DNA of 64,000 nucleotides, taken from contig JAGEMR010000005.1 in the NCBI GenBank assembly GCA_021030915.1, positions 124,001 to 188,000 of the forward strand, given 5' to 3'. Under the pieces are notes generated by a model. That model was given only the letters and a program-made list of their open reading frames with translations. It was not told the origin of the DNA and searched no databases. Shown in pieces: positions 44,493-55,600 of this stretch. The DNA is from Astrothelium macrocarpum (taxonomy: Eukaryota; Ascomycota; Dothideomycetes; Trypetheliales; Trypetheliaceae). Made by a program: the position numbers and the translations under genes. Within the stretch, counting starts at the first letter, position 1. The number at the start of each line of letters is the position of its first letter.

Positions 44493-47309
44493 ATGGCATC
44501 ATCATCCGAAGATCTTGCCGATGCTGTACTCAAATCGGTCCAGCATGGCGCATATCCAGATTCCGAAGGCGTTGTCTCGGCAGAGCTCTCAACAGACACG
44601 CTACCTTTGCTACTGCAAGCTTTAGACAATGCCAGAGATGAGGTCAAGGTATGTTTGCACTTTTACTCTACACAATTTCGGCGCTAATCATTCGTGACAG
44701 TCGGACATTCGGGACCTGAGCCGCGAAGCTGCGCCTGATATTGACGGTTGGATTGCTCAGGCAAAACAGCTTCAAGCCGATATCGAACGTTCAAAGGCAA
44801 CGGCTAGGGAAATAGTTGAGCAAGCCGAGGCTGGAAAAACTTTCCATGGCAAGATCGAGGATGCGTCTAATCAAGTTGGGCTACTTCAGAAAGAACTCGC
44901 CTTCAATGGAACACTCTCAGCCACTTTGGCTGAGATTAGAAGAGCTTCAGGCATCTTGGACAACGCGAAAGATGCTTCTGTTGCACAGGAAATACCAGTT
45001 GCTTTGGACAGATTAGAAGAAGCTGACAAGATTGTGGCTGGCAATGGATCAGAGAGCAACGCTAAAATATATAGTGTCCTGAGAAGCCGGATTAAATTGC
45101 TCAGAGACGAGTTAATAGAAGAGACCATGTCTGGATGGCATGCGCTTGTGCATTTCGACGACGGTCGATCGCGAATCACGATTCGGAGCAAAATCGAACG
45201 TAGGTGCGACTTCCAATGCATGAGACCATTGTTAACGTGACCAAATACAGGAGATTCACACCCCATATCGATAGAAGACGTTGCCATGGCCTTGATTAGA
45301 CTTGACCTACTCGATTCGGTCCTGGGTCGTTTCTCTAAAGATTTCATCAAAACAATTCGGTCTTGCTTTGTTTTGGGCAAGAAAAAAACATACGGATTAT
45401 TGAGATTTAATGAAATAGAAGATGAAGGCATACTCGAGAAGGAATCCGTGTCTGAAAGGCCGTCTGTTGAATCCGCCTTGGAAAATTTTGAGAAAATCAT
45501 CCGATGGCTTAACAAATTTTTGCCACCCGAAATCACAACTGTTCTGTCGTCCATGCTACTTCCAACTCTCATTTCACAATTTATCAAGGATTGGTTAGAG
45601 CCGGCCATACCTTCGTCTTTGAAAGGAATGCAAGATTTTGAAGCAACTCTTGAGCGGATCAGCGACACTGCCGAAAGCATTGGCAAACTTGGGTGGGCGG
45701 GGAGAGAAGATTTGGTTGATTGGGTGGACACGGCACCAAGAACGTGGCTTACGAAACGGAGGGAGAGGACTCTTGATGCAGCGAGACGTACTATGCTGAA
45801 GGGTCTAGGCGAAAGGAGGGTGGTGGAGCGTGTGGAAACCGAGATCGTTTCCAAAGACGATGTCATTGGAGGAGGCCCTGAACAGGGTAATGATGATTGG
45901 GACGCAGCATGGGATGATGGTGATAAGAACAACCCAGAACCAACGATATCGTCGGAAACAAACGATGGTGACGACGAGGACACGAGCGCTTGGGACGAAG
46001 ACAACAACAGCGATCCGCAGCCACCAAAGTCATCGGAATCGAAGGACGAAGACGATGAAGATGGGAGTGCCTGGGATACGGAAGACGCGTTTGAGAACTC
46101 AAACACCCAAAAATCATCGCAGGCTGCAGATCAAGAGATGAACGGAGTCAATGAAGAGGACGCATGGGGATGGGGTGACGATGAGCAAGCGTCTCCAAAC
46201 GTTTCCAAAAGTCCCATAGGATCAAAGAAGCAACAGCCCAAGATGAATGGCTCTGGTGCTGGTGCTGGTGCTCATGCGCCAGCGGAGCGAAAAATCACTT
46301 TGAGAGAAACATTGACAGTCACTTTAGTCCCGGATGGAATTCTTGAAATCATCTTGCACGTAATCGCCGATGCCGAGAACCTTGCAAAGCCAGAGTATGT
46401 AATCTATATTGACCAATGCAATATCCGGCTAATAAGAAACACAGATTCTCTTCATCAAGCATCGCTCCTGCGGCAGCCGGTCTGTATGCTTTGCCCACGC
46501 TCGTCCTTGCCATGTACCGCGCAACAGCTTCAACATATTACTCTACTTTGCCAGCAAGTAATATGTTCGTTTATAACGACAGCGCTCGCCTCTCAGACCA
46601 ACTGCGCTCTTTTCTACTTGAACAAACGCAAAAGGCTGGACTCTCCAGTCTACATTCCAATGCCAAACCATCCAGCAAACTAAAACTCGAAGCAGACATC
46701 AAAGCCCTCGATAGCTTCAGCAGGCGCGCATACGGCCAGGAAATGGAGTCCCAGAGAACCATCCTCAAGGATCTCCTCGATGGAACCCAGGGCTTCGCCA
46801 ACTGCACCAGGCCGCCATTTGCAGCGGAGTGCGATAACGCCGTCTCCGTGACTATCGATCGTGTTCGTGAGGTCCATAAACAGTGGAAAGACATTCTATC
46901 TCGCTCCGCACTATTGCAATCCATCGGCTCACTTGTATTTACGATTCTTGGCAAGGTAATTGCCGACATTAGTGACATGTCCGACATCAGCGAAGCAGAG
47001 TCACAGCGGCTGCGGCATTTTTGCGACGAGTTTAGTAAGCTAAACGACTTGTTCGTTCAAATGCACCCAGATGGTAGCGTCGCTAGCGATATGACGCTAT
47101 ATGTTGTACCGAATTGGTTCAAGTTCCAATTTCTAGGCCAGATCATGGAGAGCTCGTTGGCGGATATTGTCTACATGTGGAAGGAATCAGAGCTGAAATT
47201 GGAATACGATGCGACCGAGATCATTGATTTGATTGAGGCGTTGTTTGCTGAGAGCGAACATCGCCGGAAGGCCATTGGAGAAATCAAGAAGAGTGTTGGT
47301 GGTGGTTAG
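44493..47309 (+). CDS. DSL1: Dsl1/Zw10 family tether subunit of Golgi-to-ER retrograde transport
   Basis: Predicted 887-residue subunit of the Dsl1 tethering complex. Exons are 44493-44648, 44701-45199, 45251-46394 and 46445-47309, with introns of 50-52 nt. The helical N-terminal half (Zw10-like coiled regions) and the C-terminal domain (AAGLYALPTLVLAMYRATAS, LYVVPNWFKFQFLGQIMESS) match the fungal Dsl1/Zw10 family. Between them, at about residues 431-528, an acidic disordered loop holds four Trp motifs (DDWDAAWDDGD, SAWDED, SAWDTED, DAWGWGDDE). In yeast Dsl1 a comparable Trp/acidic lasso binds coatomer, which favours a retrograde-transport role over a kinetochore role. The gene is divergent from the M16 peptidase. 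Confidence 0.9.
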
Positions 47310-47779
47310 ACGACATGATCGGGCCAAAATTGTGCGATCATATTCGAAGAATTCCGCTCTTAGCCCATTCTTAGCGTAGCTTAGGGCCTAGACAGCCTGA
47401 TTGGAAAAGCTAAGCCCAAGAATTAATCATCGTGATGCCGGAACGCCATCGCCGGGCCGATGAGTTAATTTTTGGTTGGACTGGATCGTGCGGCCGTTAG
47501 TTATGACGTTAGACATGTTTTGCCATCCGCTTGGCAATGCCAGCATGTCCTCAGCTTTATCAAGGCAATACTAAGATCATACTTTTTGAAATCTTTTAAT
47601 TTTCTCGATTCGAAAAGATTTTCATCTACTAAACCTCTACAATCTGCCATCAGTCTGCGGAGACAAAGACGCTTGCACTTAACCTTGCTCTGTTCCTGAC
47701 GCTAAATTTCACGCTACTTTGCGACCCCTGCGTCGATCATATCTTCGACATTATCAACAAATTCTCAACGCAATCAAAC
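47310..47779. other. Intergenic; nothing recognised
   Basis: Between DSL1 and a small ORF at 47780. No supported feature. Confidence 0.5.
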
Positions 47780-47989
47780 ATGTCTGACCAAGTCCAGTCA
47801 AGACAAACACCTTCCAAAACGCAGCAACTCTTCGAAAGCTCGGGCCATGTCAGAAGCTCAGAAGACATGCCTGCGCCAGCCCGATGGATTGCGCAGATGG
47901 TCCAACGTCTTGTAGCCCTCATGCTTGTTGCTGTGGGCACGGCATTGCAATCCATTTTCACCAGCAAAAGCGAGAAGAAGCGCCGGTAA
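47780..47989 (+). CDS. Small possible tail-anchored protein
   Basis: ATG-initiated frame of 69 codons with a good start context (aacATGTCT). The N-terminus is Gln/Ser/Thr-rich, the C-terminal part contains a hydrophobic segment (RLVALMLVAVGTAL) followed by a basic end (SKSEKKRR), which is the layout of a tail-anchored membrane protein. It has no recognised family and could be chance; an antisense frame (47737-48171) covers it. Confidence 0.4.
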   Translation: MSDQVQSRQTPSKTQQLFESSGHVRSSEDMPAPARWIAQMVQRLVALMLVAVGTALQSIFTSKSEKKRR

Positions 47990-48566
47990 ACAGCTGCACG
48001 ACCTAAACAGCTTTGTGTTGAGGCAACAAACTGAAAATAACCACAAGAAATGTAGAGTCGGAAGCGTAGGAATTGCGTCGTGCGCCAGGGTACGAATTGT
48101 TGGAATGGTTCAGGACCGAGATCTCGAAGAGAGCTTTTGAAGGAGTGTGATGGATTATGCTCAGGGAGCATGTCTGATTTCCGATCAAGGAACTCGGTTA
48201 CCTCAAGTCAGTATTGCGTTGAGTGTTTGGAAAGGACAAGTAGGGAGAATGCATCCAGTGGAAAGGAGAGACCTCGAGGAGTATGAGTTATTCATGCCAG
48301 GCATTTGGTCGTAGTGGATTTCCATGGCAGCGGAATAAGAAGCGTCTTTATCCGTAGTTGAATAGCAAAAGGCTTGGCCCAAATCTTGATCCAAAACTGT
48401 GCATAGCATTTTCCGAAAAAGCTCATAAGGTACCCAATGATCTTCTTGGCATTTATCGATATGGGAATGCTGTCGGAGTCTTCCTTAGCTCGTAGGATGA
48501 TCTTGGCAGAGAATCTCCTTTGTCCAGCATCACGTCTGTCCTGGATTCGAAAAAACCGACCACAAG
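47990..48566. other. Intergenic; nothing recognised
   Basis: Downstream flank of the small ORF and of PCC1, with only short frames on both strands. Confidence 0.5.
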
Positions 48567-49055
48567 TTAACCAGCAATACCACCGAGTCCAACCTCGATT
48601 CCTTGTGCTCCTTCCAAAGATTCAATGCTCTCGTTTTGTATCGTGTCCAGGTCAAGCTCTTCCATTACTTGCAGAACGACACCAACGCTCTCGAAGAAGC
48701 CATTCACGGCTACGCGGAGCATACGGTTTGTTGTAGCCTTGTACTGTGTCAGGAGCACTGTCTTGGAATCGACATCGCCACCATCTTTGAATTGGCTACC
48801 ATTTGTTTGCGCTGCTTCAGTTCCCGCTTGAGATGTTACGGATACAAGGGAAAATGAGCGATGGACTAGCGGAGAAAGCTCCTGGTCTACCGAAAGTGAG
48901 GTAAGGGCTGTGCGGGCAAGTCTATGGGTTGGCAGCGCGATCCGAATGTCACTATGGATTCATGAGCTCCTAGCCTGCAGGCTTTGAGTGAGATCGAAAG
49001 AGAGTGCAGCTTACAGTGCATATGGGAAATCTCGATCATCTAATGTAGATGCCAT
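48567..49055 (-). CDS. PCC1: KEOPS/EKC complex subunit Pcc1
   Basis: Predicted 141-residue subunit of KEOPS, the complex that makes t6A in tRNAs and affects telomeres and transcription. Exons are 49015-49055 and 48567-48951; the 63-nt intron has GT/AG ends. Joining them gives FPYALDIRIALPTHRLARTA, the first beta strand and helix of the Pcc1 fold. The diagnostic C-terminal strand-helix YKATTNRMLRVAVNGFFESV with GVVLQVMEELD follows, as in yeast Pcc1 and human LAGE3. The middle loop (about 30 residues, Gln/Gly/Asp-rich) is longer than in yeast. The gene is easily missed because the second exon has no ATG near its start. It is divergent from a mitochondrial-type gene 235 bp away. Confidence 0.82.
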
Positions 49056-49290
49056 CGCGGGTGAAAATTTACAGACGAAAAGGATTGGCAGGGGTGCAGA
49101 TGAGTGCCGCGATGATCCGCCCCCGCAAAATTTCCCACATGTTTTCCATGTCAAATGTAATGTAATGCATGACCTCATTCCGCTTTTCGATGTTGACGCT
49201 TTGCACGTGGTGGTCTCATCGAGAATATAGACTACATAGTAGGATGTTTTCTTCTCTGGTATGCAGCTCCAATCCTTTTCATTATCCAAG

Positions 49291-49756
49291 ATGACCAGCT
49301 CCCCTTCGGAATTTTTGACTTTCTATCGACGTCTTGTCCTTCAAAGCTCTCCCAGATGTACAGTCTACAGCACACGGCCCCTAGCGAACTCTAGATTGAG
49401 TCGCCCTTTCAGCTCTAGCATTGCCCAGCCAGGTAGGCGGACTGTTGCTGTTCATTCAACCGCAAGGCCAACATTTTTTTAGAGAAGCAACATGTCACAG
49501 ACAAAAAAGATAAGCTAGACATACAATCAGAAGCTTCACACGAGGGAAAAGAGTAAGACACGGTCCAGGCTTCGCCCGGTTCAGTAGTCAAGCTGACACG
49601 ATTTGGATAATCAGAGCAAAGTCCAAAGGAGAGGGTGGACAAGCTATGGAGCAACGCGATGCTACAAGAAGCACCGAACGGGCCAAAAAAGAGCATCCGG
49701 AAGCTCCGGACGTGGTCATTGGCATGCAAGACGAACGTGGCGGGAAAGGTCATTGA
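49291..49756 (+). CDS. Short mitochondrial-targeted protein, unknown function
   Basis: Predicted 117-residue protein. Exons are 49291-49432, 49483-49552 and 49615-49756; introns of 50 and 62 nt with GT/AG ends and correct phases. The N-terminus is Arg/Ser/Leu-rich without acidic residues after residue 10 (RRLVLQSSPR, RLSRPFSSS), typical of a mitochondrial presequence. The rest is Lys/Glu/Asp-rich and ends in a compact block (AKKEHPEAPDVVIGMQDERG) that looks conserved. I do not recognise a named family. The three-exon join, in which every frame fits, is the main support. Confidence 0.72.
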
Positions 49757-50000
49757 GAGCATTTAGAACATGTTTGGTTCGCCTGATTTTATCTGTAGAC
49801 TAAGTTAGCATAAGCAAAGGCGTTTGCATGAAATTATACGAGCTTTTCGACATGTAATCTTAAAGCGGCGTTAGTTTCTATCGAGCACGCGAGCATCCCT
49901 TGCATTTAACATTCCATCCCACTACTCCATGTCAATTCCTGTGCCTGCCGAAACTTGAGATCTTCTTCCTTGCCAGTTCTATCGAAAAATCCCTACGACC

Positions 50001-51269
50001 ATGGATCAATTACCGACCGAGCTCAGAGATCATATTCTATCCTATCTTGATGCCAGCCCTCCCTCCGTGGATAAATTCGCAGAAGAGCCTCAAGTGGAGA
50101 CCTGGACGCGATCAAATAGGAAACCTCTGAAACAACTCTCTCTCGTATCTCCCAGATGGCGCCAGGCAGCACTTCCCTACCTATATAGGTATGCAAGACT
50201 CAGAGTAGATTCAATTTATTCGAAAGCCAGCGCCGCAGAGACCTCTGAAATAAACCGTTTTCAAGACTTCGTTTCAATCGCGGGCCTGCAGCAACATATA
50301 AAAAGTCTAATCTTGTATGCAGACAGCGACTGCATTGATGAGGCTACGTTCCTTAGAGGCCAAAGGCACCATTCCTATGATGACGCCGACTGCTTCTGGC
50401 TTGCCATGATATCATTCATGCCTCGACTACATCGACTTGTGATTCTGGCGAGCCCGCGCATGCTAGCTAATTTACTCTTTTCCAAGATTCGAATGCTTGA
50501 TGCTTGGGCTTTTGACATGCCTCTTAAGGCAGTCCAGATAAAAAAGGCCCCTCAAGGTGCCCTTGGTGCATCACAAGAGTTCATGCAGTCAGAGGACGCT
50601 GAGCCCGACACCAATCTGATTCGAGATTTTGCTCGTGGTAGTGGTAGAAATCTACATGAACTGACTTCTTGTATCGGGCACAATGATGCTTTAACCACAG
50701 GGGACTACCGTAACAGCGTCCTGGATCCACGCACCTGGACATCTGTCTCCGTAAATGAAGGCTCTTCGCTCAAAGGCTACGGTACATACGAATACTATCA
50801 CAAAGAACCGCCCGCTATTCTTGATGGTCTGACATTCTACCTCGTCCAAGCGATCACTTCCTATTCCCTTAAAAACCTGTCCTACATCGCCATCTTCCCC
50901 TTCGCTGACCATTTGCGGACGTTTCGCAGGCTGCTTGTCAGCGACTGGGATTCTTTGCAATCCGTACACATCCAGCTTGCTCCGCTGCCTGCTAGCAAGC
51001 TGATCGAGGATCCCCAGCGTGTGGGAAAGGCGCAGCTAAGCGATTGCTGGCTGGAGCTCGAACGTTTCTACCGCGACTTGGGGAAATCCATGCGTCGCGA
51101 GTTTGCAAAACATCCAGGTACCGCTGGGGCCTTTCGTATGGTTGAAAGCCTGGATTACATACATTACGATCTGATTCGTGAAGATCTGAATAAAGTACTG
51201 GCGCCGCTGGAGAGTGTTGGGTGGGAAATGGCCGAAGAAGGCGTATGGAGGAGACTGGATGCCGATTAG
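50001..51269 (+). CDS. F-box-like protein
   Basis: Intronless 422-residue protein. The start MDQLPTELRDHILSYLD matches the first helix of fungal F-box domains, and LKQLSLVSPRWRQAALPYLYRY supplies the second half (residues 1-70). The remaining 350 residues contain no clear LRR or WD repeats but have scattered hydrophobic helices. F-box proteins recruit substrates to SCF ubiquitin ligases; the target is unknown. The frame is intact and the ATG at 50001 is in good context. Confidence 0.78.
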   Translation: MDQLPTELRDHILSYLDASPPSVDKFAEEPQVETWTRSNRKPLKQLSLVSPRWRQAALPYLYRYARLRVDSIYSKASAAETSEINRFQDFVSIAGLQQHIKSLILYADSDCIDEATFLRGQRHHSYDDADCFWLAMISFMPRLHRLVILASPRMLANLLFSKIRMLDAWAFDMPLKAVQIKKAPQGALGASQEFMQSEDAEPDTNLIRDFARGSGRNLHELTSCIGHNDALTTGDYRNSVLDPRTWTSVSVNEGSSLKGYGTYEYYHKEPPAILDGLTFYLVQAITSYSLKNLSYIAIFPFADHLRTFRRLLVSDWDSLQSVHIQLAPLPASKLIEDPQRVGKAQLSDCWLELERFYRDLGKSMRREFAKHPGTAGAFRMVESLDYIHYDLIREDLNKVLAPLESVGWEMAEEGVWRRLDAD

Positions 51270-52616
51270 AGGTCTCAACATCTTGGGTCTACAATTGGCA
51301 AATCCTGTGGCGATCCTTAGCAGGAATTGACAGTGCAGGTAGTATTGGAAATTGCAATCAATAACCTAATACTCATGAATACCTGGATTGTATCTGTTTC
51401 TGTCAGATTTTTTCAACAGCGTAGCAAATAGCATCAGCCCTATCGGCATCTCTTCCTACAACCGTTGGCAATACTAGAATTGGTGATTATTCGGAGTGTC
51501 ATAGGGACTGTGGTACGATCCGATGAGCTGAAGACAAGCCAAGGTGACCCACAACATAGCCGCGATGTAAATGATATCAGTACTCAATAGAATGCTTCAT
51601 GTTCAGCATTGCCAGGCTCGTTTAATTAGGGCGTCTCTAATCGATTAAGAAAGCTAAAAGTGCGGCACGAGTATATTGAGTGTATTGTCATGACCGGCGA
51701 AATCGCTAGCGATCATAAGTAACGAGAAATCTTACAAAATCCATGGAATTAGTATAATACAGTTTCATTTTGCCTTGCGGATTGTCATCATCAACTTTGG
51801 ATAAGCGCGTTGCTGATAGATACCTTAGTGATGGGCTGGACATCGGACACAAACATGAAGACAGACATTGGTGATCAGAGCGCTGAGCTTAGTAATCATT
51901 TTATCGTCGCTTCCCTTCCCAAACAACGACTCTGACCATCACTACAAGGGTCCGATTTAACATGTTGTCAATGCATCTACTTCAAATAATATTTTACCTC
52001 GTGTACCGTTATAGATAAGCCCTATCAAGCCGAGATCTCAGCCATGCGACTTTCCGGTCTTACAATCGTTTCCAAGGGAGATGTATGAGCGCTTATGCGC
52101 AATCACAAAGTGCCTAACTTGTCGCCATTACTACTTTTGGAGGCCGCTGTAAATGACAGCACAGATCATGCGATAAGCTCTCAATTCCCAGATGCCCCCT
52201 TAACAGATGAGGCTCGCCGAGCCTGTCATCTAGTCTTGAGCAGAAATGGTCGCAAGTGCCGTTGATCTCCCGGTTCAAGAATAGCTGGTTGACATGAGGC
52301 TCTTTATGACCGTCTTGTTTGAAACGGTCAATAGCTTTCGTTGGCTCTCTGAAGATGCTTCTGAAACACGCAATTGGCCAGAATCCTGAGGTAAAACTTG
52401 AGCTCAGATGCCGCCAACTTCAGCCGGTTTTGATCCAGTCAGCCTAATGCTATGCGAGAGTTGGCACACGATACTTTGAAAGGGTAATCATCTCGACATC
52501 CAAGATCTCCATATCCAACATGACCACTTGAGCAGATAGTCACGCTTTTGGCGCTTCCTACAGGTTCTTCTAGCAGAACTATGATTGCTGCGTACAACCG
52601 TCGTGGAATCCGGGAT
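51270..52616. other. 1.35-kb gene-poor interval between convergent genes
   Basis: Between the F-box-like gene and the HET-domain gene, both ending towards it. No open frame longer than about 75 codons and no repeat stands out. A decayed element cannot be excluded. Confidence 0.5.
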
Positions 52617-55600
52617 CTAGCCCAGAACAATGAGCTCTTCTTGCGTATTCGTATCTTTCCATGCACGCTTGAAGACTTTGCCCAATGCTACCCTTTCCGC
52701 AAAAGGACGCTTAGGTGCCCAATCAATAAGCATAACATTATACAAAGGGAAGCCCATAATATCTACTCGCTCTTCGCCGCCAAAGTATTGGGCTTCGGAT
52801 ATGACAATAAAATCGTATCTTTTGCTGGAGCCCGGAGCTTGGGAAGGATCAGGCAGGACAACTTGACCAACGCATCGTTTGCTCCCATCAAGGATGTCCG
52901 TTTCGGAGATGTGTAGTGTGTGGTCTTCTATGATCATCGACCCCTCTCTTTTGTAGATGACCTCAAGGCGCTTGCGGGTCTCTCCGAGGGAGAACTGGGC
53001 GACTTCAGTTTTGAAGATGAGATGTTGATGCGAAAGAGAGGATGAAACCTCTGCAGAAATTGCATCAAGATCCAGTCTGGGCTTAGTAATGGCATCAGTC
53101 GAATCGGTCGGTGGCAGTCCAAGCTCGAGAGCGATACCGAGACCGCTTCCATTTAGCGGCGTAAGCCGCTGCTTTGGACTGGTTGTGGGTGAAAGGCCCG
53201 ACGGAGTGCGAAGATGCAATGGCTTGGGAGGTGGTGACGACATTGGGCTTGGAGCAGGTCGCATAGGACTCTTTCGAGGCGATGGACTTCGTTTTCCTGG
53301 GACAGGCGGTGGTTTAGACTTGGTGAAAATGTGCCAGCGGAGCATCGGTTGCATCCTTTCCTCACCGTCATCCTGCAAGACCTTCTTGAGGCTTCCATCG
53401 TTGTGTGTTAAGACCTGAAAAGTATGCTCATACCGTACACCGCCGTTATACCAGAAAACTTTTCCGGTTGCTTCGTGTCGCATCTCAACAGGCTCCCAAC
53501 CTGCCCATGACCAGCTCGGTATCTCATGACCAGATGGCAGGATACGTCGCCGAAGTCGAACATTCTCCGTTCCCGCTGGCTGCCAGAGGAGCGCTGCGTC
53601 GAGGTACTGCGCAATCAAGCCATGCAAATGTGGGCTGGAAGTTTCTTGTCCTAAACGAGCTTCCTGATCGCCGAAAAGAATTTTCAGAAGACCATCAATC
53701 GCGTTCAACGCGTCGTAAGAGTATGTCATGTGTCGATGAGTGTATTGTTCCACAAGTCTCGTATATTCGGCAAAGAGCCGGGGCCGCATTAGCCGAAAGC
53801 TACCATCCGGATGTTGTTGGAGTTGGAATTTGGATGACAAGCGCTGACTCTCGTCGCGACTGAAGAGGCGCGCAATATCAGTCATTCGGCGCCCGCTGTC
53901 TTCCTCGGTCATGTCTTCGTACGCTACACCTTTCTTGCAATGCCATGAAAGGTGACCTCCGCTGAAGACAAGCAACCGTTTGGAGAGCAGTTGCTCCTGA
54001 AGCGTCCATGCCCTCGCGTTCCACGGGTACAATGGCTGATTGCAGTCAATCGGTATAAGGACTACCACGCCAGGTCTCACTTCCTCGGCGAGCTGTTCGA
54101 TGTCTCGACTGTAGGTAACCCCCTTGAGGCCAGAGTCAGCAGACGTTCCATCCGCAGCCACAATGGTCACTGAGGCTTTGCCATAGATGCGATCCATTTG
54201 CCGCACTTGAATTGCCTTCTCTGATTCATCATCTTGTCTGATACATAGCGAGTCGACCCAGAGGTAGCGTTGTCCGAGAGCTGCAGTCACGTCCATTGCT
54301 GCGCGAATCGTTTTTGAAATGGCAGCTCGGGACGGCGCTAAGCCTCCCGGGGCGCTGAGTTGCGATAGATTCCGTCCATCGAGCTTGATCGCTTCATACT
54401 TTCCCCAGACGTATGAAAGACAGACATAGTCTATTGCAAGCGGAAGCCGAGGTTCGATCAAATGTTGATCAACAACGTCGATGAGTCGGAGTCCATCAGC
54501 ATCTGGCATCTGTAGCTGTCTGGTCCAGGCGGGAGAGCTACACTCCGCACCATGAAAGTCTTCGCAAGCTGAGAGCCACAACTTTCCGAGATTGAGATCG
54601 ATTGCATGTCGATCAAGTATCTTTCCGTAACGCAAGCCGAATTTCGACTTTCCGGATGCGTGTTCAGCAGCAACTCGTAGGGTGAAGTGACTGATGCGGC
54701 TAAGAGGTGCTCGGGGAGCTCTGCCGTAGCTAAAGAGTTCAACAACTAATACACCAGATGCCTCGTGTGCGTGATTCTTCATTTGGATCATCACCCAGCA
54801 GGGCAACGGTCGTTTAGCGGTAGCGTTTTCGAGTGCGAGGTTGTACACAGCCAGGTTCGCAGTCGCTAGCACTCTAGCTTGGTGAGGATTCTTGATTGTT
54901 CCTGCAAGTAAACCGGCACCTGCTGTGTTTGCCACGATTTTGCTCATCTGAACAGCATCGTCGGCTTCCTTTGTATCGCGGCTATAGCCAAACGGCCAGA
55001 CACTCTTGTTAATGACCTTAAGCTGCATCCAGTTGATCTTCGAAGCCCATTCTACGAAAGTTCTGTTCTTCCACTCCTCCTGAATGAAATCTTGGATGCA
55101 GGGTGCAGTTAACAATGGGTCATTTTGCCTCTGACAGAGAGCTTTGAACAAGATGCGACAAAACCTGCACCAGTTGCGATTTTTCAAGATACCTTCAAGA
55201 GGTCGTATGATCTCGGACTCAATCTCTTTCTTGCTTTCGCCAGCTGCTATAGAATCAGTACTGCGATATTGGTCGAAAGAGATTTTTGAGCAGGCAAAGC
55301 AGAGGCCTTCATTGCCATGTCCGAGATTTTGACGAGTTGCCATTGTCAAATCGAGAAGATCGCCTTTCACATTTCCCGCCATGTCTCCAAGGTTACTAGT
55401 GCCCTTGCGCCAAAATGATGGGAGATCCCCAAAGAGCCCCTTCATAGATTTGAAGGCGTCGGAAGGCTTACGCATTCTACCTAGCTGGATCAATTTTGAC
55501 TTGCTGCCACTATCATCGCTGAACTGCACCGCCTGAAGAAAGTCCAACGCATCAGATTGGGGTGTTGCTGGTCTTGAATGGCTGCCAATGACATCACCAC

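Noticed and set aside
44886..46106. 406-codon minus-strand open frame
   Set aside because: It lies antisense to the well-supported DSL1 exons and arises from their codon composition (Ser-rich complement of acidic codons).
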